From: Ectopseudomonas khazarica
GTDB taxonomy: Bacteria; Pseudomonadota; Gammaproteobacteria; Pseudomonadales; Pseudomonadaceae
Length of the DNA stretch: 64,000 bases
Assembly: GCF_004521985.1 (NCBI RefSeq)
Contig: NZ_SBHZ01000016.1
Coordinates: 62,001 to 126,000, forward strand
Direction of reading: 5' to 3'
Shown: positions 16,412-24,752 of the stretch, in pieces
Layout of the letters: each line of letters starts with the position of its first letter
Numbering within the stretch: the stretch's first letter is position 1
Position numbers and translations under genes: made by a program
The notes under the pieces: generated by a model
Seen by the model: the letters and a program-made list of their open reading frames with translations, nothing else
The model's database searches: none
Told to the model about the DNA's origin: nothing

Positions 16412-17338
16412 ATGCGACTCGTCATCGCTCTGGGCGGTAACGCCCTGCTTCGTCGCGGCGAAGCCATGACTGCGCAAAACCAGCGTGACAACGTGCGCGT
16501 TGCCTGCCAGCAGATCGCCAAGGTCGCTCCCGGCGTCGAGCTGGTGATCGCCCACGGCAACGGTCCGCAGGTTGGCCTGCTGGCCTTGCAAGGCAACGCC
16601 TTCGACGCCGCCAACCCGTACCCGCTGGACGTGCTCGGCGCCGAAACCGAGGGCATGATCGGCTACATGATCGAACAGGAGCTGGGCAACCTGCTGCCCT
16701 TCGAGGTGCCCTTCGCCACCATCCTCACCCAGGTCGAGGTGGACAGCGTCGACCCGGCGTTCAAGCACCCGACCAAGCCCATCGGCCCGGTCTATGCCCG
16801 GGAGGAGGCCGAGCGCCTGGCCGCCGAGAAAGGCTGGAGCATTGCCCCGGATGGCGACAAGTTCCGCCGCGTGGTGGCCAGCCCACGGCCGCAGCGCATC
16901 TTCGAGATCCGCCCGATCAAGTGGCTGCTGGAAAAGGGCAGCGTGGTGATCTGCGCCGGCGGCGGCGGCATCCCGACCATGTATGACGGCGACCAGCTGC
17001 GCGGCGTCGAGGCGGTGATCGACAAGGACCTGTGCTCGGCGCTGCTGGCCGAACAGCTGAATGCCGACCTGCTGGTGATCGCCACCGACGTGGACGGCGC
17101 CTACGTCGACTGGGGCAAGCCGAGCCAGAAGGCCATCGCCGAAGCCCATCCCGATGCGCTCGAAGACCTCGGTTTCGCCGCCGGCTCCATGGGGCCGAAA
17201 GTACAGGCCGCCTGCGAGTTCGCCCGCAACACCGGCTGCGTCGCGGTGATCGGCTCGCTGGAAAACATCGAAGCCATCGTCCAGGGCCGCTCCGGCACAC
17301 GCATCAGCATGGCCTGCGACGGCATCGTCCATCGCTGA
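16412..17338 (+). CDS. arcC: Carbamate kinase
   Basis: A 308-residue amino-acid-kinase-fold enzyme that uses carbamoyl phosphate and ADP to make ATP, the energy-yielding last step of the arginine deiminase pathway. Visible motifs are RLVIALGGNALL at the N-terminus, HGNGPQVG (about 47-54), CAGGGGIP (about 182-189) and VIATDVDGAYVDWG in the ATP-binding part. AAGGAGAACAGT precedes the ATG at 16412; a longer frame adds 21 residues without a ribosome binding site. Last gene of arcDABC; a DUF5064 gene follows 14 nt later. Confidence 0.95.
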   Translation: MRLVIALGGNALLRRGEAMTAQNQRDNVRVACQQIAKVAPGVELVIAHGNGPQVGLLALQGNAFDAANPYPLDVLGAETEGMIGYMIEQELGNLLPFEVPFATILTQVEVDSVDPAFKHPTKPIGPVYAREEAERLAAEKGWSIAPDGDKFRRVVASPRPQRIFEIRPIKWLLEKGSVVICAGGGGIPTMYDGDQLRGVEAVIDKDLCSALLAEQLNADLLVIATDVDGAYVDWGKPSQKAIAEAHPDALEDLGFAAGSMGPKVQAACEFARNTGCVAVIGSLENIEAIVQGRSGTRISMACDGIVHR

Positions 17339-17352
17339 AGGAGGACCGCAGC

Positions 17353-17718
17353 ATGTTCACCCCCGGCCACCTGCACCGTGACAACCTCGACCGCCCCGAC
17401 GCCTTGCGCCACATCCCGCCGTTCTCGGTCGACTTCTACTACGAAGTACGCCAGGACCCGCAACAGGGACCGATGCTGCACATGCGCCTGGCCGGCAACG
17501 TACGCGGCAAGCCGTTCGAGGAGGAGTTCGAACTGCACCGCGACGTGGCCTTCAATTTCGCCAGCGTGGCCACCCGCGCCGCCGCCCGCCATGGCCTGCC
17601 CATCAACGCCAGCCCGGTGATGCGCGGCCATGACGAGTACGACAAGGTGTTCGCCGACATCCGCGCCAAGCTGCACACCCGGCCAGGCGAACCGGTCAAC
17701 CTCGACCACGTGCTCTGA
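17353..17718 (+). CDS. DUF5064 family protein
   Basis: A 121-residue soluble protein starting MFTPGHLHRDNL. It contains FSVDFYYEVRQDPQQGPML and RDVAFNFASVATRAAARHGL, the conserved stretches of DUF5064, a family I know mainly from Pseudomonas. It follows arcC by 14 nt with GAAGGAGGA upstream of the ATG, so it is probably on the arc transcript. No catalytic motif is evident. The placement suggests a role in anaerobic or arginine metabolism, but that is only guilt by association. Confidence 0.82.
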   Translation: MFTPGHLHRDNLDRPDALRHIPPFSVDFYYEVRQDPQQGPMLHMRLAGNVRGKPFEEEFELHRDVAFNFASVATRAAARHGLPINASPVMRGHDEYDKVFADIRAKLHTRPGEPVNLDHVL

Positions 17719-17775
17719 CGCCCCCTCGGGCACCGGCGCGGCGTCCCTTGGGGGCAGTGCACTCGGCGATGGGCG

Positions 17776-19176
17776 TCACGCCTGCATCGTCCAGCCGTGC
17801 ACGCCCATCGCGGCCTGGCGCCCGGCTTCCGAGCGGGTCGGGTGCGGGTGGCAGGTCAGGGCGATGTCCTCGGCCGAGGCGGAGAACTCCATGGCGACGC
17901 AGTACTCGCCGATCAGCTCGCCAACGCTCGGGCCGATCATGTGCACGCCGAGAATCTGGTCGGTGTCGGCATCGGCGATGATCTTCACGAAACCTTCGGT
18001 CTCGTGGTTGATCTTCGCCCGGCTGTTGGCACTGAAAGGGAACTTGCCGACCTTGTACGCACGCCCCTCGGCCTTCAGTTCCTCCTCGCCCTTGCCGACG
18101 CTGGCCACTTCCGGACGGGTGTAGATCACCCCGGGGATCACCCCGTAGTTGACCTCGGCCGCATGCCCGGCGATGCGCTCGATGCAGGCCACCGCCTCGT
18201 CCTCGGCCTTGTGCGCCAGCATCGGCCCGGAGGTGACATCACCGATCACCCAGACACCGGGCACAGCGCTGTGCTGCCTGTCGTTGCCGAGCATGCCGCG
18301 CTGGTCGGTAGCGAGCCCCACGCTCTCCAGCCCCAGGCCACGGGTGTAGGGGCGGCGACCGATGGCCACCAGCACGTAGTCGGCGTCCAGGGTCTCCTGC
18401 ACCCCGCCGGCAGCCGGCTGCAGACTCAGGCTCACGCCGCGCTTGTCCGAACGGGCTGCCGTGACCTTGGTGCCGAGCTTGAAGCTCATGCCCTGCTTGC
18501 CCAGGGTGCGCTGCAGCGTCCTGGCGGTCTCGCCGTCCAGGCCGGGGCAGATGCGATCGAGGTATTCCACCACCGTGACCTGGCTGCCCAGGCGACGCCA
18601 TACCGAGCCCAGCTCCAGGCCGATCACCCCGGCACCGATCACCACCAGGTGCCGGGGCACCTCGGGCAGCGACAAGGCGCCGGTGGAATCGAGGATGCGC
18701 TGGTTGTCGATCTCGACGCCCGGCAACGGCGTCGGCTCGGAACCGCTGGCGATGACGATGTTCGTCGTCTCGAGCAGGCGCTCGCCGCCCTCGTGCAACC
18801 TGACCTGTACCCGTCCGGGGCCGTCGATGCGCGCCCAGCCCTTGACCCATTCCACCTTGTTCTTGCGAAACAGGAATTCCACGCCCTTGGTCAGCGCTTC
18901 GACGCTGTCGGCCTTCTGTTTCATCATCTGCTTGAGGTTGAGCGTCGGCGTGACCTCCACGCCGAGGGCACTCAGTTCGCCGGCGGCCGCCGCTTCGTAT
19001 AGCTCCGAGGCATGCAGCAGCGCCTTCGAAGGCATACAGCCGACATTCAGGCAGGTGCCTCCCAGGGTTTCGCGCCCCTCCACGCACGCCACCTTCAACC
19101 CCAGTTGCCCGGCACGGATGGCCGCGTTGTAGCCGCCAGGGCCGGCGCCGATGATGACTACGTCATAGCTGCTCAT
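17776..19176 (-). CDS. lpd: Dihydrolipoyl dehydrogenase (orphan, Lpd3-like)
   Basis: A 466-residue FAD-dependent disulfide oxidoreductase that reoxidises dihydrolipoyl groups. The N-terminal FAD motif is VVIIGAGPGGYNAA, the redox disulfide is GGTCLNVGCMPSKAL (Cys at about 42 and 47), the NAD motif is VVIGAGVIGLELGSVW (about 176-191), and the catalytic His-Glu pair lies in CHPHPTRSEA near the C-terminus. It is not next to E1/E2 genes of a 2-oxoacid complex, which resembles the orphan Lpd3 of P. aeruginosa. A small gap separates it from the MFS gene upstream on the same strand. Confidence 0.94.
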   Translation of the reverse strand: MSSYDVVIIGAGPGGYNAAIRAGQLGLKVACVEGRETLGGTCLNVGCMPSKALLHASELYEAAAAGELSALGVEVTPTLNLKQMMKQKADSVEALTKGVEFLFRKNKVEWVKGWARIDGPGRVQVRLHEGGERLLETTNIVIASGSEPTPLPGVEIDNQRILDSTGALSLPEVPRHLVVIGAGVIGLELGSVWRRLGSQVTVVEYLDRICPGLDGETARTLQRTLGKQGMSFKLGTKVTAARSDKRGVSLSLQPAAGGVQETLDADYVLVAIGRRPYTRGLGLESVGLATDQRGMLGNDRQHSAVPGVWVIGDVTSGPMLAHKAEDEAVACIERIAGHAAEVNYGVIPGVIYTRPEVASVGKGEEELKAEGRAYKVGKFPFSANSRAKINHETEGFVKIIADADTDQILGVHMIGPSVGELIGEYCVAMEFSASAEDIALTCHPHPTRSEAGRQAAMGVHGWTMQA

Positions 19177-19191
19177 AGCTTTTTCCTCGGA

Positions 19192-20391
19192 TCAGGGAAG
19201 TTTGCCGGCCAGCGCAGTCGTGACGACCGGACGTGCCCGCAAGAGATGGAAGAGTAGAAACGCCAGGCCAGCGAACAGTGCATTCAAGGCAACCATAGGC
19301 CAGGCCGAGCCATCCTGCAGGGCCCCCAGCAGCAACCCGGCCAGGGTCGCACCGGCCATCTGCGAAAAACCCATCAGCCCCGCCGCCAGCCCTGCGCGCT
19401 GCGGGTTGGGAATCACCGCCCCGGCCACGGCAGCGGGCAGCAGCATGCCGCCACCCAGCGTCACCAGCACCTGAGGCAGCGACAGCCCCAGCAGCGACAG
19501 ACCGAACGCCAGGTAGATCAGCAGCGTCAGCAAGGCGCCCACCAGCACCAGGCCGACGCCGATGCCCACCACCCGCAGCGGCCCCAGGCGCTGCACGTTG
19601 CGCAGGGTGAACAGCGCGCCGCCGAGCAGGCCGGAAACGATCAGGGCGAAGGTCAGGCCGTACTGCGCGGCGCTCAGCCCGAGCAGACCGATGTAGACCG
19701 ACGACGAGCCGGCCACCACGACGAACATCGCGCCGTAGGTACAGGCGATGGTCAGCGCCAGCGCGCGGCAACTCGGCAGCACCTGCAGGTAACTGGCCAG
19801 CAGGCCCCTGAGGCGGCCGGCCTGCGGGTCCCGCTGCAGATGGGTCTCGCGGTAGCTGAACAGGGTCGACAGCAACGCCAGGCCGCCCAGCCCCAGGGTG
19901 GCCAGCAGCGGTGCGCGCCACCCGCCGTACTGGGTCAGCAGGCCGCCGATCACCGGCGACAGGACGATGGCGGCGAACATCCCCAACACCGTCAGCGCCA
20001 GGGCCGGCCCCGCCTGCTCCTGCCACACGTCGCGGACGATGGCGCGTGCCAGCACCAGCGCCGCGCAGGCGCCCAGGCCCTGCAGTACGCGCATGCCGAT
20101 CAGCACCTCGATGTCTGGCGCCAGCAGCATGCCCAGGGTCGCCAGCAGGTACAGGCTCAGCCCAGCGAGCAGCACCGGCCTGCGCCCCAGCCGGTCGGAC
20201 AGTGGCCCCATCAGCAGCTGGCCCAGGCCGAAGGCCGCGACGAACAGCGAGAGCGCCAGCAGGCTGCTGCCGGGCTCGGCGTGCAAGCCACGCTCCAGCT
20301 CACCCAGCGCGGGGATCAGCAACTGCGTGGAGGTCTCCCCCAATGCCGTGAGCAGCATGAGGATGAGCAACAGAATGCGGGAAGACTGCAT
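19192..20391 (-). CDS. MFS efflux transporter, Bcr/CflA-like
   Basis: A 399-residue protein with twelve hydrophobic segments and the MFS loop 2-3 motif GPLSDRLGRRPVLL (about 62-75). It also has an RVLQGLGACAALVLARAIVRD segment (quoted in part: RVLQGLGACAAL), typical of drug:H+ antiporters of the Bcr/CflA type. Its promoter region is shared with the divergent thioesterase and carries ATTATG/CATAAT-like elements, probably recognised by the TetR regulator at 21086. The substrate is unknown. Confidence 0.87.
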   Translation of the reverse strand: MQSSRILLLILMLLTALGETSTQLLIPALGELERGLHAEPGSSLLALSLFVAAFGLGQLLMGPLSDRLGRRPVLLAGLSLYLLATLGMLLAPDIEVLIGMRVLQGLGACAALVLARAIVRDVWQEQAGPALALTVLGMFAAIVLSPVIGGLLTQYGGWRAPLLATLGLGGLALLSTLFSYRETHLQRDPQAGRLRGLLASYLQVLPSCRALALTIACTYGAMFVVVAGSSSVYIGLLGLSAAQYGLTFALIVSGLLGGALFTLRNVQRLGPLRVVGIGVGLVLVGALLTLLIYLAFGLSLLGLSLPQVLVTLGGGMLLPAAVAGAVIPNPQRAGLAAGLMGFSQMAGATLAGLLLGALQDGSAWPMVALNALFAGLAFLLFHLLRARPVVTTALAGKLP

Positions 20392-20429
20392 GGCAAGGCT
20401 CCGAGTGACAACGACTGGCGGCTATTTAT

Positions 20430-20469
20430 ATTTCGACCATAATATGAAACATTGAATGTCGTCCATCAT
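20430..20469. promoter_or_regulatory. TetR-type operators between MFS and thioesterase genes
   Basis: Two imperfect dyads of the form N6-N2-CATNAT: ATTTCG-AC-CATAAT (20430-20443) and ATGTCG-TC-CATCAT (20456-20469). Their right halves match the CATAAT half of the perfect ATTATG-GT-CATAAT at 22544-22557 upstream of the SDR gene. The shared GACCATAAT string suggests one regulator for both promoters. Confidence 0.5.
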
Positions 20470-20486
20470 ATTTATCAGGAGTCGTC

Positions 20487-21056
20487 ATGACCGCTTCATC
20501 CCGAGATGCCCGCCTCGCCACCTGGATCGCCGAAGAACAGGCGCTGCGCAGCCAGCTCGCCGCCCCTGGCACGCTGAGCCTGGCCGAAGTCGCCGCGATG
20601 GCGCCGATGGATTTCTTCGACGGCATCGGCCGTGGTGACCTGCCCTCGCCGCCGATCAACGCCGTGCTCGGCTTCACCCCCGTGCACTGGGCCAATGGCC
20701 TGTTCGTCTTCCAGGGCGCGCCCGACCCTAGCCACTACAACCCACTGGGCAGCGTGCATGGCGGCTACATCGCCACCCTGCTCGACTCCTGCATGGGTTG
20801 CGCCGTGCATACGCTGCTCAAGCCGGGCCAGGGCTACACCACCGCCGACCTGCGGGTGAGCTACATTCGCGCCTTGCGCAGCGAAGCCGGTCCGGTGCGC
20901 GCCGAAGGTCGCATCATCCATGTCGGCCGCTCCACCGCCCTGGCCGAAGGGCGCCTGTACGATGTCGACGAGCGCCTCTACGCCGTCGCGTCCACCACCT
21001 GCCTGATCCTCGACATGAACACGGCGCGCCAGAGCGACGACGCGCGTGTAAGATGA
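20487..21056 (+). CDS. Hotdog-fold acyl-CoA thioesterase (PaaI family)
   Basis: A 189-residue protein with a PaaI-type hotdog domain over about 60-180. The characteristic NPLGSVHGGYIATLLDS (about 88-104) includes the HGG that lines the active site, and TTADLRVSYIRAL is the second conserved strand. The first 60 residues form a helical extension. The family hydrolyses acyl- or aryl-CoA thioesters. It is divergent from the MFS gene and 29 bp upstream of a TetR gene on the same strand, so the three are probably co-regulated. Confidence 0.87.
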   Translation: MTASSRDARLATWIAEEQALRSQLAAPGTLSLAEVAAMAPMDFFDGIGRGDLPSPPINAVLGFTPVHWANGLFVFQGAPDPSHYNPLGSVHGGYIATLLDSCMGCAVHTLLKPGQGYTTADLRVSYIRALRSEAGPVRAEGRIIHVGRSTALAEGRLYDVDERLYAVASTTCLILDMNTARQSDDARVR

Positions 21057-21085
21057 CAGCCAGCATCTGAAACACGGGACAGCCC

Positions 21086-21658
21086 ATGCGCTATTCGGAA
21101 GATCACAAGGCCAAGACCCATCAACGCATCATCGAGGAAGCCGCCCTGCGCTTTCGCCGTGACGGCGTGGGGGCAACCGGCCTGCAACCGCTGATGAAGG
21201 CGCTGGGCCTCACCCATGGCGGCTTCTACGCCCACTTCAAGTCCAAGGACGAGCTGGTGGAAACCGCTCTGCAGCACGCCGTGCAGACCCTGGCGAGCAG
21301 CCTGCAGCAGGCACCTGAGGAAAGCGGCTCGCCGCTGCGACGGCTCATCCAGCGCTACCTGTCCGATGCCCATCGCGCCAACCCGGGCGCCGGCTGCCCA
21401 CTGCCGACCATGTCCGCGGAGCTGGGGCAACGCGGTGAGCCGAGCACGACCACCGACGCGATGGTGCTCAACCGCCTGGCGCTGATCGAGCAGGGTCTGG
21501 ACGGTGACGACGCCGCAGACGAAAGCGTGCTGCTGCTCTCGGCCATGGTCGGCGCGCTGCTGCTGTCGCGCAGCGTCAAGGACCCGGAACTGTCCGACCG
21601 TCTGCTGCACACCACGCGCGCGAAGCTGCTGGAAAAGGCCGCCAGCCCGAGCGAATGA
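21086..21658 (+). CDS. TetR/AcrR-family regulator
   Basis: A 190-residue TetR-family repressor. The N-terminal HTH reads GVGATGLQPLMKALGLTHGGFYAHF (quoted in parts; about 28-52), followed by the usual KDELVETAL helix and an all-helical ligand-binding domain (with GAGCPLPTMSAELG near 107). It lies between the MFS/thioesterase promoter and the SDR promoter, both carrying ATTATG/CATAAT dyads, so it is the best candidate to bind them. The inducer is unknown; related regulators respond to electrophiles or aldehydes. Confidence 0.87.
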   Translation: MRYSEDHKAKTHQRIIEEAALRFRRDGVGATGLQPLMKALGLTHGGFYAHFKSKDELVETALQHAVQTLASSLQQAPEESGSPLRRLIQRYLSDAHRANPGAGCPLPTMSAELGQRGEPSTTTDAMVLNRLALIEQGLDGDDAADESVLLLSAMVGALLLSRSVKDPELSDRLLHTTRAKLLEKAASPSE

Positions 21659-21696
21659 GGCTTGGCCGGGCGCCAGTCCGACACCCGGCCACCCCG

Positions 21697-22491
21697 TCAC
21701 TTGTAGCGTGCAGCCGCCTGGTTGTGCGAAAGATTCGGCCCCAGCGCCGCGCGGGCGCCGACGAAGGCATCCCAGTCGGCCGCATCGGGCAGTGAAGGAA
21801 TGGTCACCAGTTCCTGCTGATCGAAGCCGGCCAGTGCCGCATCGACCATCTCCCCCACCTCCATGATCATCGACGGCGGCAGTGCCGAGGCGTCGGTGCC
21901 ACTGCGTTCCCAGATCTCGGTGCGGGTCACGCCCGGCATCACCGCCTGCAGCTGAACGCCAGCGCCGCGCAGCTCGCCCGCCAGGGTCTGCGTCAGGCTC
22001 AGCACATAGGCCTTGGTCGCGCTGTAGACGGCGTTGAACATCTCCGGCGCCAACGCCACCACAGAGCCGAGGTTGATGATGCCGCCGCGCCCGGCTGCGG
22101 AGAAATTGGCCGCAGCGGCGGCTGCCAGACGGGTCAGCGCGACCACGTTCAGCTGGATCATGGTTTCCGCCTGGTCCAGATCGGCGGCGGCCAGCGTACC
22201 GTTCATGGCCACCCCGGCGTTGTTCACCAGCAGCGTGATGCGCGAGTCCTCACGCAGGCGCTGCTCCACCGCAAGCACGTCGCTCTTGCGCGTCAGGTCG
22301 GCGGGCATGACCTCGACCGCAACCCCGTACTCGGCCCCCAGGCGCCTGGCCAGGTCACCGAGGCGCTGGGCGTCGCGCGCCACCAGCAGCAGGTCATGGC
22401 CGCGACACGCCAGGCGCTCGGCATAGGTGGCGCCGATGCCTGAAGAGGCGCCGGTAATCAGGGCGGTTCCGCGAGTGGCCGGGGTATTCAT
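21697..22491 (-). CDS. Short-chain dehydrogenase/reductase
   Basis: A 264-residue classical SDR. TGASSGIGATYAERLA binds NAD(P) at the N-terminus, LVNNAGVA is the NNAG motif, and the catalytic Ser/Tyr/Lys are in NLGSVVAL and YSATKAYVLSL. The start is the ATG at 22491 with CCAGGAGATGCACC upstream; the longer frame is not supported. Substrate unknown. It converges on the TetR gene and its own promoter carries a long dyad with the same operator motif as the MFS/thioesterase promoter. Confidence 0.88.
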   Translation of the reverse strand: MNTPATRGTALITGASSGIGATYAERLACRGHDLLLVARDAQRLGDLARRLGAEYGVAVEVMPADLTRKSDVLAVEQRLREDSRITLLVNNAGVAMNGTLAAADLDQAETMIQLNVVALTRLAAAAAANFSAAGRGGIINLGSVVALAPEMFNAVYSATKAYVLSLTQTLAGELRGAGVQLQAVMPGVTRTEIWERSGTDASALPPSMIMEVGEMVDAALAGFDQQELVTIPSLPDAADWDAFVGARAALGPNLSHNQAAARYK

Positions 22492-22542
22492 GGTGCATCT
22501 CCTGGGTGTGTGATGAGCGAGAGAAGAGCCTCTCACCTTTTA

Positions 22543-22583
22543 GATTATGGTCATAATTTAATATTTATATTAAGACCATAATC
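22543..22583. promoter_or_regulatory. Long AT-rich dyad, TetR-type operator of the SDR gene
   Basis: GATTATGGTC (22543-22552) is the perfect inverted repeat of GACCATAATC (22574-22583). Inside it are a perfect small palindrome ATTATG-GT-CATAAT (22544-22557), a second near copy ATTAAG-AC-CATAAT (22569-22582) and TTAATAT-TT-ATATTAA (22558-22573). The stretch is very AT-rich against its surroundings and lies 52 bp upstream of the SDR start. Confidence 0.6.
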
Positions 22584-22923
22584 AAACTAATCAAGCACAT
22601 CCCGGCCAACGCACCACAGCGTCCGCCAGACGGTCGCGCACCAAGTTATGGCCTTTTTTGTCTTCTCGGTCAGAAAACGGTGCAGAGAAAACCCTCGAAC
22701 GCACCCGGAAACCACGTCTATCCGATTGATTTGAAAAGGGTATTGCCAGACACGAGAATTGGCGCCGTTTTTGCTCTGACAGCACCAGCCTGACCAGGCG
22801 GACAGGTTCACGAAGTACCGGGAGCGCCCCTTGATGTCGCGACAGGACGCCCCGTACACCGTCCGCTGGATCGGGCAGGCCAGAAAAAATCATAACGACA
22901 CGTCTCAACCACCAGGAGCTTCC
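22584..22923. other. Intergenic region upstream of the Tsx-like porin
   Basis: A 340-bp stretch without a supported gene. Open frames are short or continue into shadow sequence. It includes an AT-richer part (about 22640-22780), which holds a -24/-12-like element at 22760-22775. A leader of roughly 140 nt would precede the porin ATG. Confidence 0.5.
22760..22775 (+). promoter_or_regulatory. Sigma-54-like promoter candidate before the Tsx-like gene
   Basis: TGGCGCC-GTTT-TTGCT keeps the essential GG and GC of RpoN promoters at the exact 12-nt offset (GG 22761-22762, GC 22773-22774), with two mismatches to TGGCACG-N4-TTGCW. It points toward the porin gene at 22924. No clear NtrC-type enhancer is visible. 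Confidence 0.4.
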
Positions 22924-23730
22924 ATGAATCGCACCCTTTCTTCGCTGCTCGTCGCGGGCGGCATGCTGGCCGGCGGCCAGGCCATCGCCGGTGACCTGCT
23001 GCAGTGGCAGAACAACAGCCTGACCTACCTCTACGGCCAGGACTTCAAGATCGACCCGGAGATCCAGCAGACCGTCACCTTCGAACACGCCAGCGGCTGG
23101 AGCTTCGGTGACCTGTTCCTGTTCGTCGACGTGATCAAGTACAACACCGATGCGACCAACGGCGCGGGTGATGGCCACACTTTCTACGGCGAATTCAGCC
23201 CGCGTTTTTCCCTGGGCAAGATCAGTGGCGCCGACCTCTCCTTCGGCCCGATCAAGGATGTGCTGATCTCCACCACCTACGAGTTCGGCGAGGATGATGT
23301 CGATGCCTATCTGATCGGCCCGGCCGTCGACCTCGACATTCCCGGCTTCGACTACTTCCAGCTCAACACCTACCTGCGCACCCCGGATGGCGATCGCGCC
23401 GGCAGCAACGTCTGGCAGATCACCCCGGTGTGGAGCTACACCATTGGCGTGGGCGAATCGGACATCGTCATCGATGGTTTCATGGACTGGGTGGTGGACA
23501 ACGACAGCAACCGCCGCGGCGACTACCACGCCAACCTGCACTTCAACCCGCAGATCAAATACGACCTGGGCAAGGCGCTGAAGTGGGGCGAGAAGCAGCT
23601 GTACGTCGGCATCGAGTACGACTACTGGAAGAACAAGTACGGCATCAAGGATGGCGGCTACGTCAGCGACAACTTCGTCGGCCCGACCGACCAGAACACC
23701 GCCAGCCTGCTGGTCAAGGCGCACTTCTAG
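22924..23730 (+). CDS. Tsx-like nucleoside-specific outer-membrane channel (OmpK family)
   Basis: A 268-residue outer-membrane protein. A signal peptide (cleavage near residue 22, AIA-GD) is followed by the family opening LLQWQNNSLTYLYGQDF. The sequence alternates polar and aromatic residues as in a beta-barrel and ends with phenylalanine (VKAHF), the usual outer-membrane assembly signal. Tsx-family channels admit nucleosides. The start ATG follows CAGGAGCTTCC. It stands alone; a hairpin terminator is downstream and a possible sigma-54 promoter upstream. Confidence 0.88.
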   Translation: MNRTLSSLLVAGGMLAGGQAIAGDLLQWQNNSLTYLYGQDFKIDPEIQQTVTFEHASGWSFGDLFLFVDVIKYNTDATNGAGDGHTFYGEFSPRFSLGKISGADLSFGPIKDVLISTTYEFGEDDVDAYLIGPAVDLDIPGFDYFQLNTYLRTPDGDRAGSNVWQITPVWSYTIGVGESDIVIDGFMDWVVDNDSNRRGDYHANLHFNPQIKYDLGKALKWGEKQLYVGIEYDYWKNKYGIKDGGYVSDNFVGPTDQNTASLLVKAHF

Positions 23731-23755
23731 AGCGCACGCTCGTGCGAGCCTGGCC

Positions 23756-23779
23756 AAGGTCGCAGGGATTTGCGACCTT
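23756..23779 (+). terminator. Hairpin terminator after the Tsx-like gene
   Basis: AAGGTCGCA (23756-23764) pairs with TGCGACCTT (23771-23779) around GGGATT. It is a 9-bp perfect stem 25 nt after the stop codon, with only a short pyrimidine tail. Confidence 0.6.
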
Positions 23780-23851
23780 CCGCCAATGCACGCCACCGCC
23801 CTGACGTGCTTAGCTGCCTGACATCACCCGCCGTTGCGACAAGGATGGACG

Positions 23852-24697
23852 ATGTCACCGCGCACCCTGCTGCTCACCTCTCTCGCCATGCTGGCGTTCG
23901 CCGGCAACTCGTTGCTGTGCCGCCTGGCCCTGCGCGAAACGGCCATCGACGCCGCCAGCTTCACTGCCGTCCGCCTGCTGGCCGGTGCATGCGCGCTGTG
24001 GCTGCTGCTGCAACTGCGCCAGAACCGGCAAGCCCCGGCTGGCAGCTGGGCCGGCGCCGTGGCGCTGTTCACCTATGCGGCTGCGTTCTCCTTCGCCTAC
24101 CTGCAGCTGGACACCGGCGTCGGCGCCCTGCTGCTGTTCGGCGCAGTGCAGTTGAGCATGCTGTTGTGGGGGTTGCTGCGCGGCGAACGCCTGGGGCTTT
24201 GCGCCCGTCTCGGCACCGCCCTGGCCACGGCCGGCCTGCTCGCCCTGCTGCTGCCCGGTGCCAGCGCACCACCACTGCTGGCGGCCTTGCTGATGCTGCT
24301 GGCCGGGGTCGCCTGGGGCGCCTACTCGCTGCTCGGACGCGGCCAGGGCAACCCGCTGGCGGTGACGGCCGGCAATTTCCTGCGTGCCACGCCCCTGGCG
24401 TTGCTGCTGGCGCTGGCCGTGCTGCCGCAGCTGAACTGGGATGGGCCGGGGCTGTTCTACGCGCTGCTGTCCGGCGCCCTGACCTCCGGCGTCGGCTACG
24501 CCATCTGGTACAGCGCCTTGCCCGGCCTGCACGCCAGCCAGGCCGCCACCGTGCAACTCAGCGTGCCGATTCTCGCCGCCCTCGGCGGCAGCCTGTTGCT
24601 CGGCGAAGCGCTGACCCTGCGCCTGCTGCTCAGCGCCGTTGCCGTGCTGGGCGGTATCGCGCTGGTGCTGAGTGCGCGGCAACGCGCCGGGAGCTAA
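23852..24697 (+). CDS. EamA/DMT-superfamily transporter
   Basis: A 281-residue inner-membrane protein with about ten hydrophobic segments arranged as two EamA repeats (about 5-130 and 145-278). The second repeat carries the conserved SALPGLHASQAATVQLSVPI loop (quoted in part: LHASQAATVQLSVPI). Members export amino acids or small metabolites. The ATG at 23852 has AAGGATGG upstream; an in-frame ATG six codons earlier is less likely. A LEA-type lipoprotein gene follows after 55 bp. Substrate not deducible. Confidence 0.87.
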   Translation: MSPRTLLLTSLAMLAFAGNSLLCRLALRETAIDAASFTAVRLLAGACALWLLLQLRQNRQAPAGSWAGAVALFTYAAAFSFAYLQLDTGVGALLLFGAVQLSMLLWGLLRGERLGLCARLGTALATAGLLALLLPGASAPPLLAALLMLLAGVAWGAYSLLGRGQGNPLAVTAGNFLRATPLALLLALAVLPQLNWDGPGLFYALLSGALTSGVGYAIWYSALPGLHASQAATVQLSVPILAALGGSLLLGEALTLRLLLSAVAVLGGIALVLSARQRAGS

Positions 24698-24752
24698 TGC
24701 CGCGCCCGGTGGTCTTCTATCCTGAACGCATTCACGTCCAGAGAAGATCGCC

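Noticed and set aside
13892..17332. An 1146-codon antisense frame across arcA-arcB-arcC
   Set aside because: Same GC-shadow effect over three conserved genes; no ribosome binding site and no family match.
17719..17775. Terminator between DUF5064 and lpd
   Set aside because: GC-rich with partial pairing only (GCCCCCTCGGG / CCCTTGGGGGC); no stable perfect stem plus T-run.
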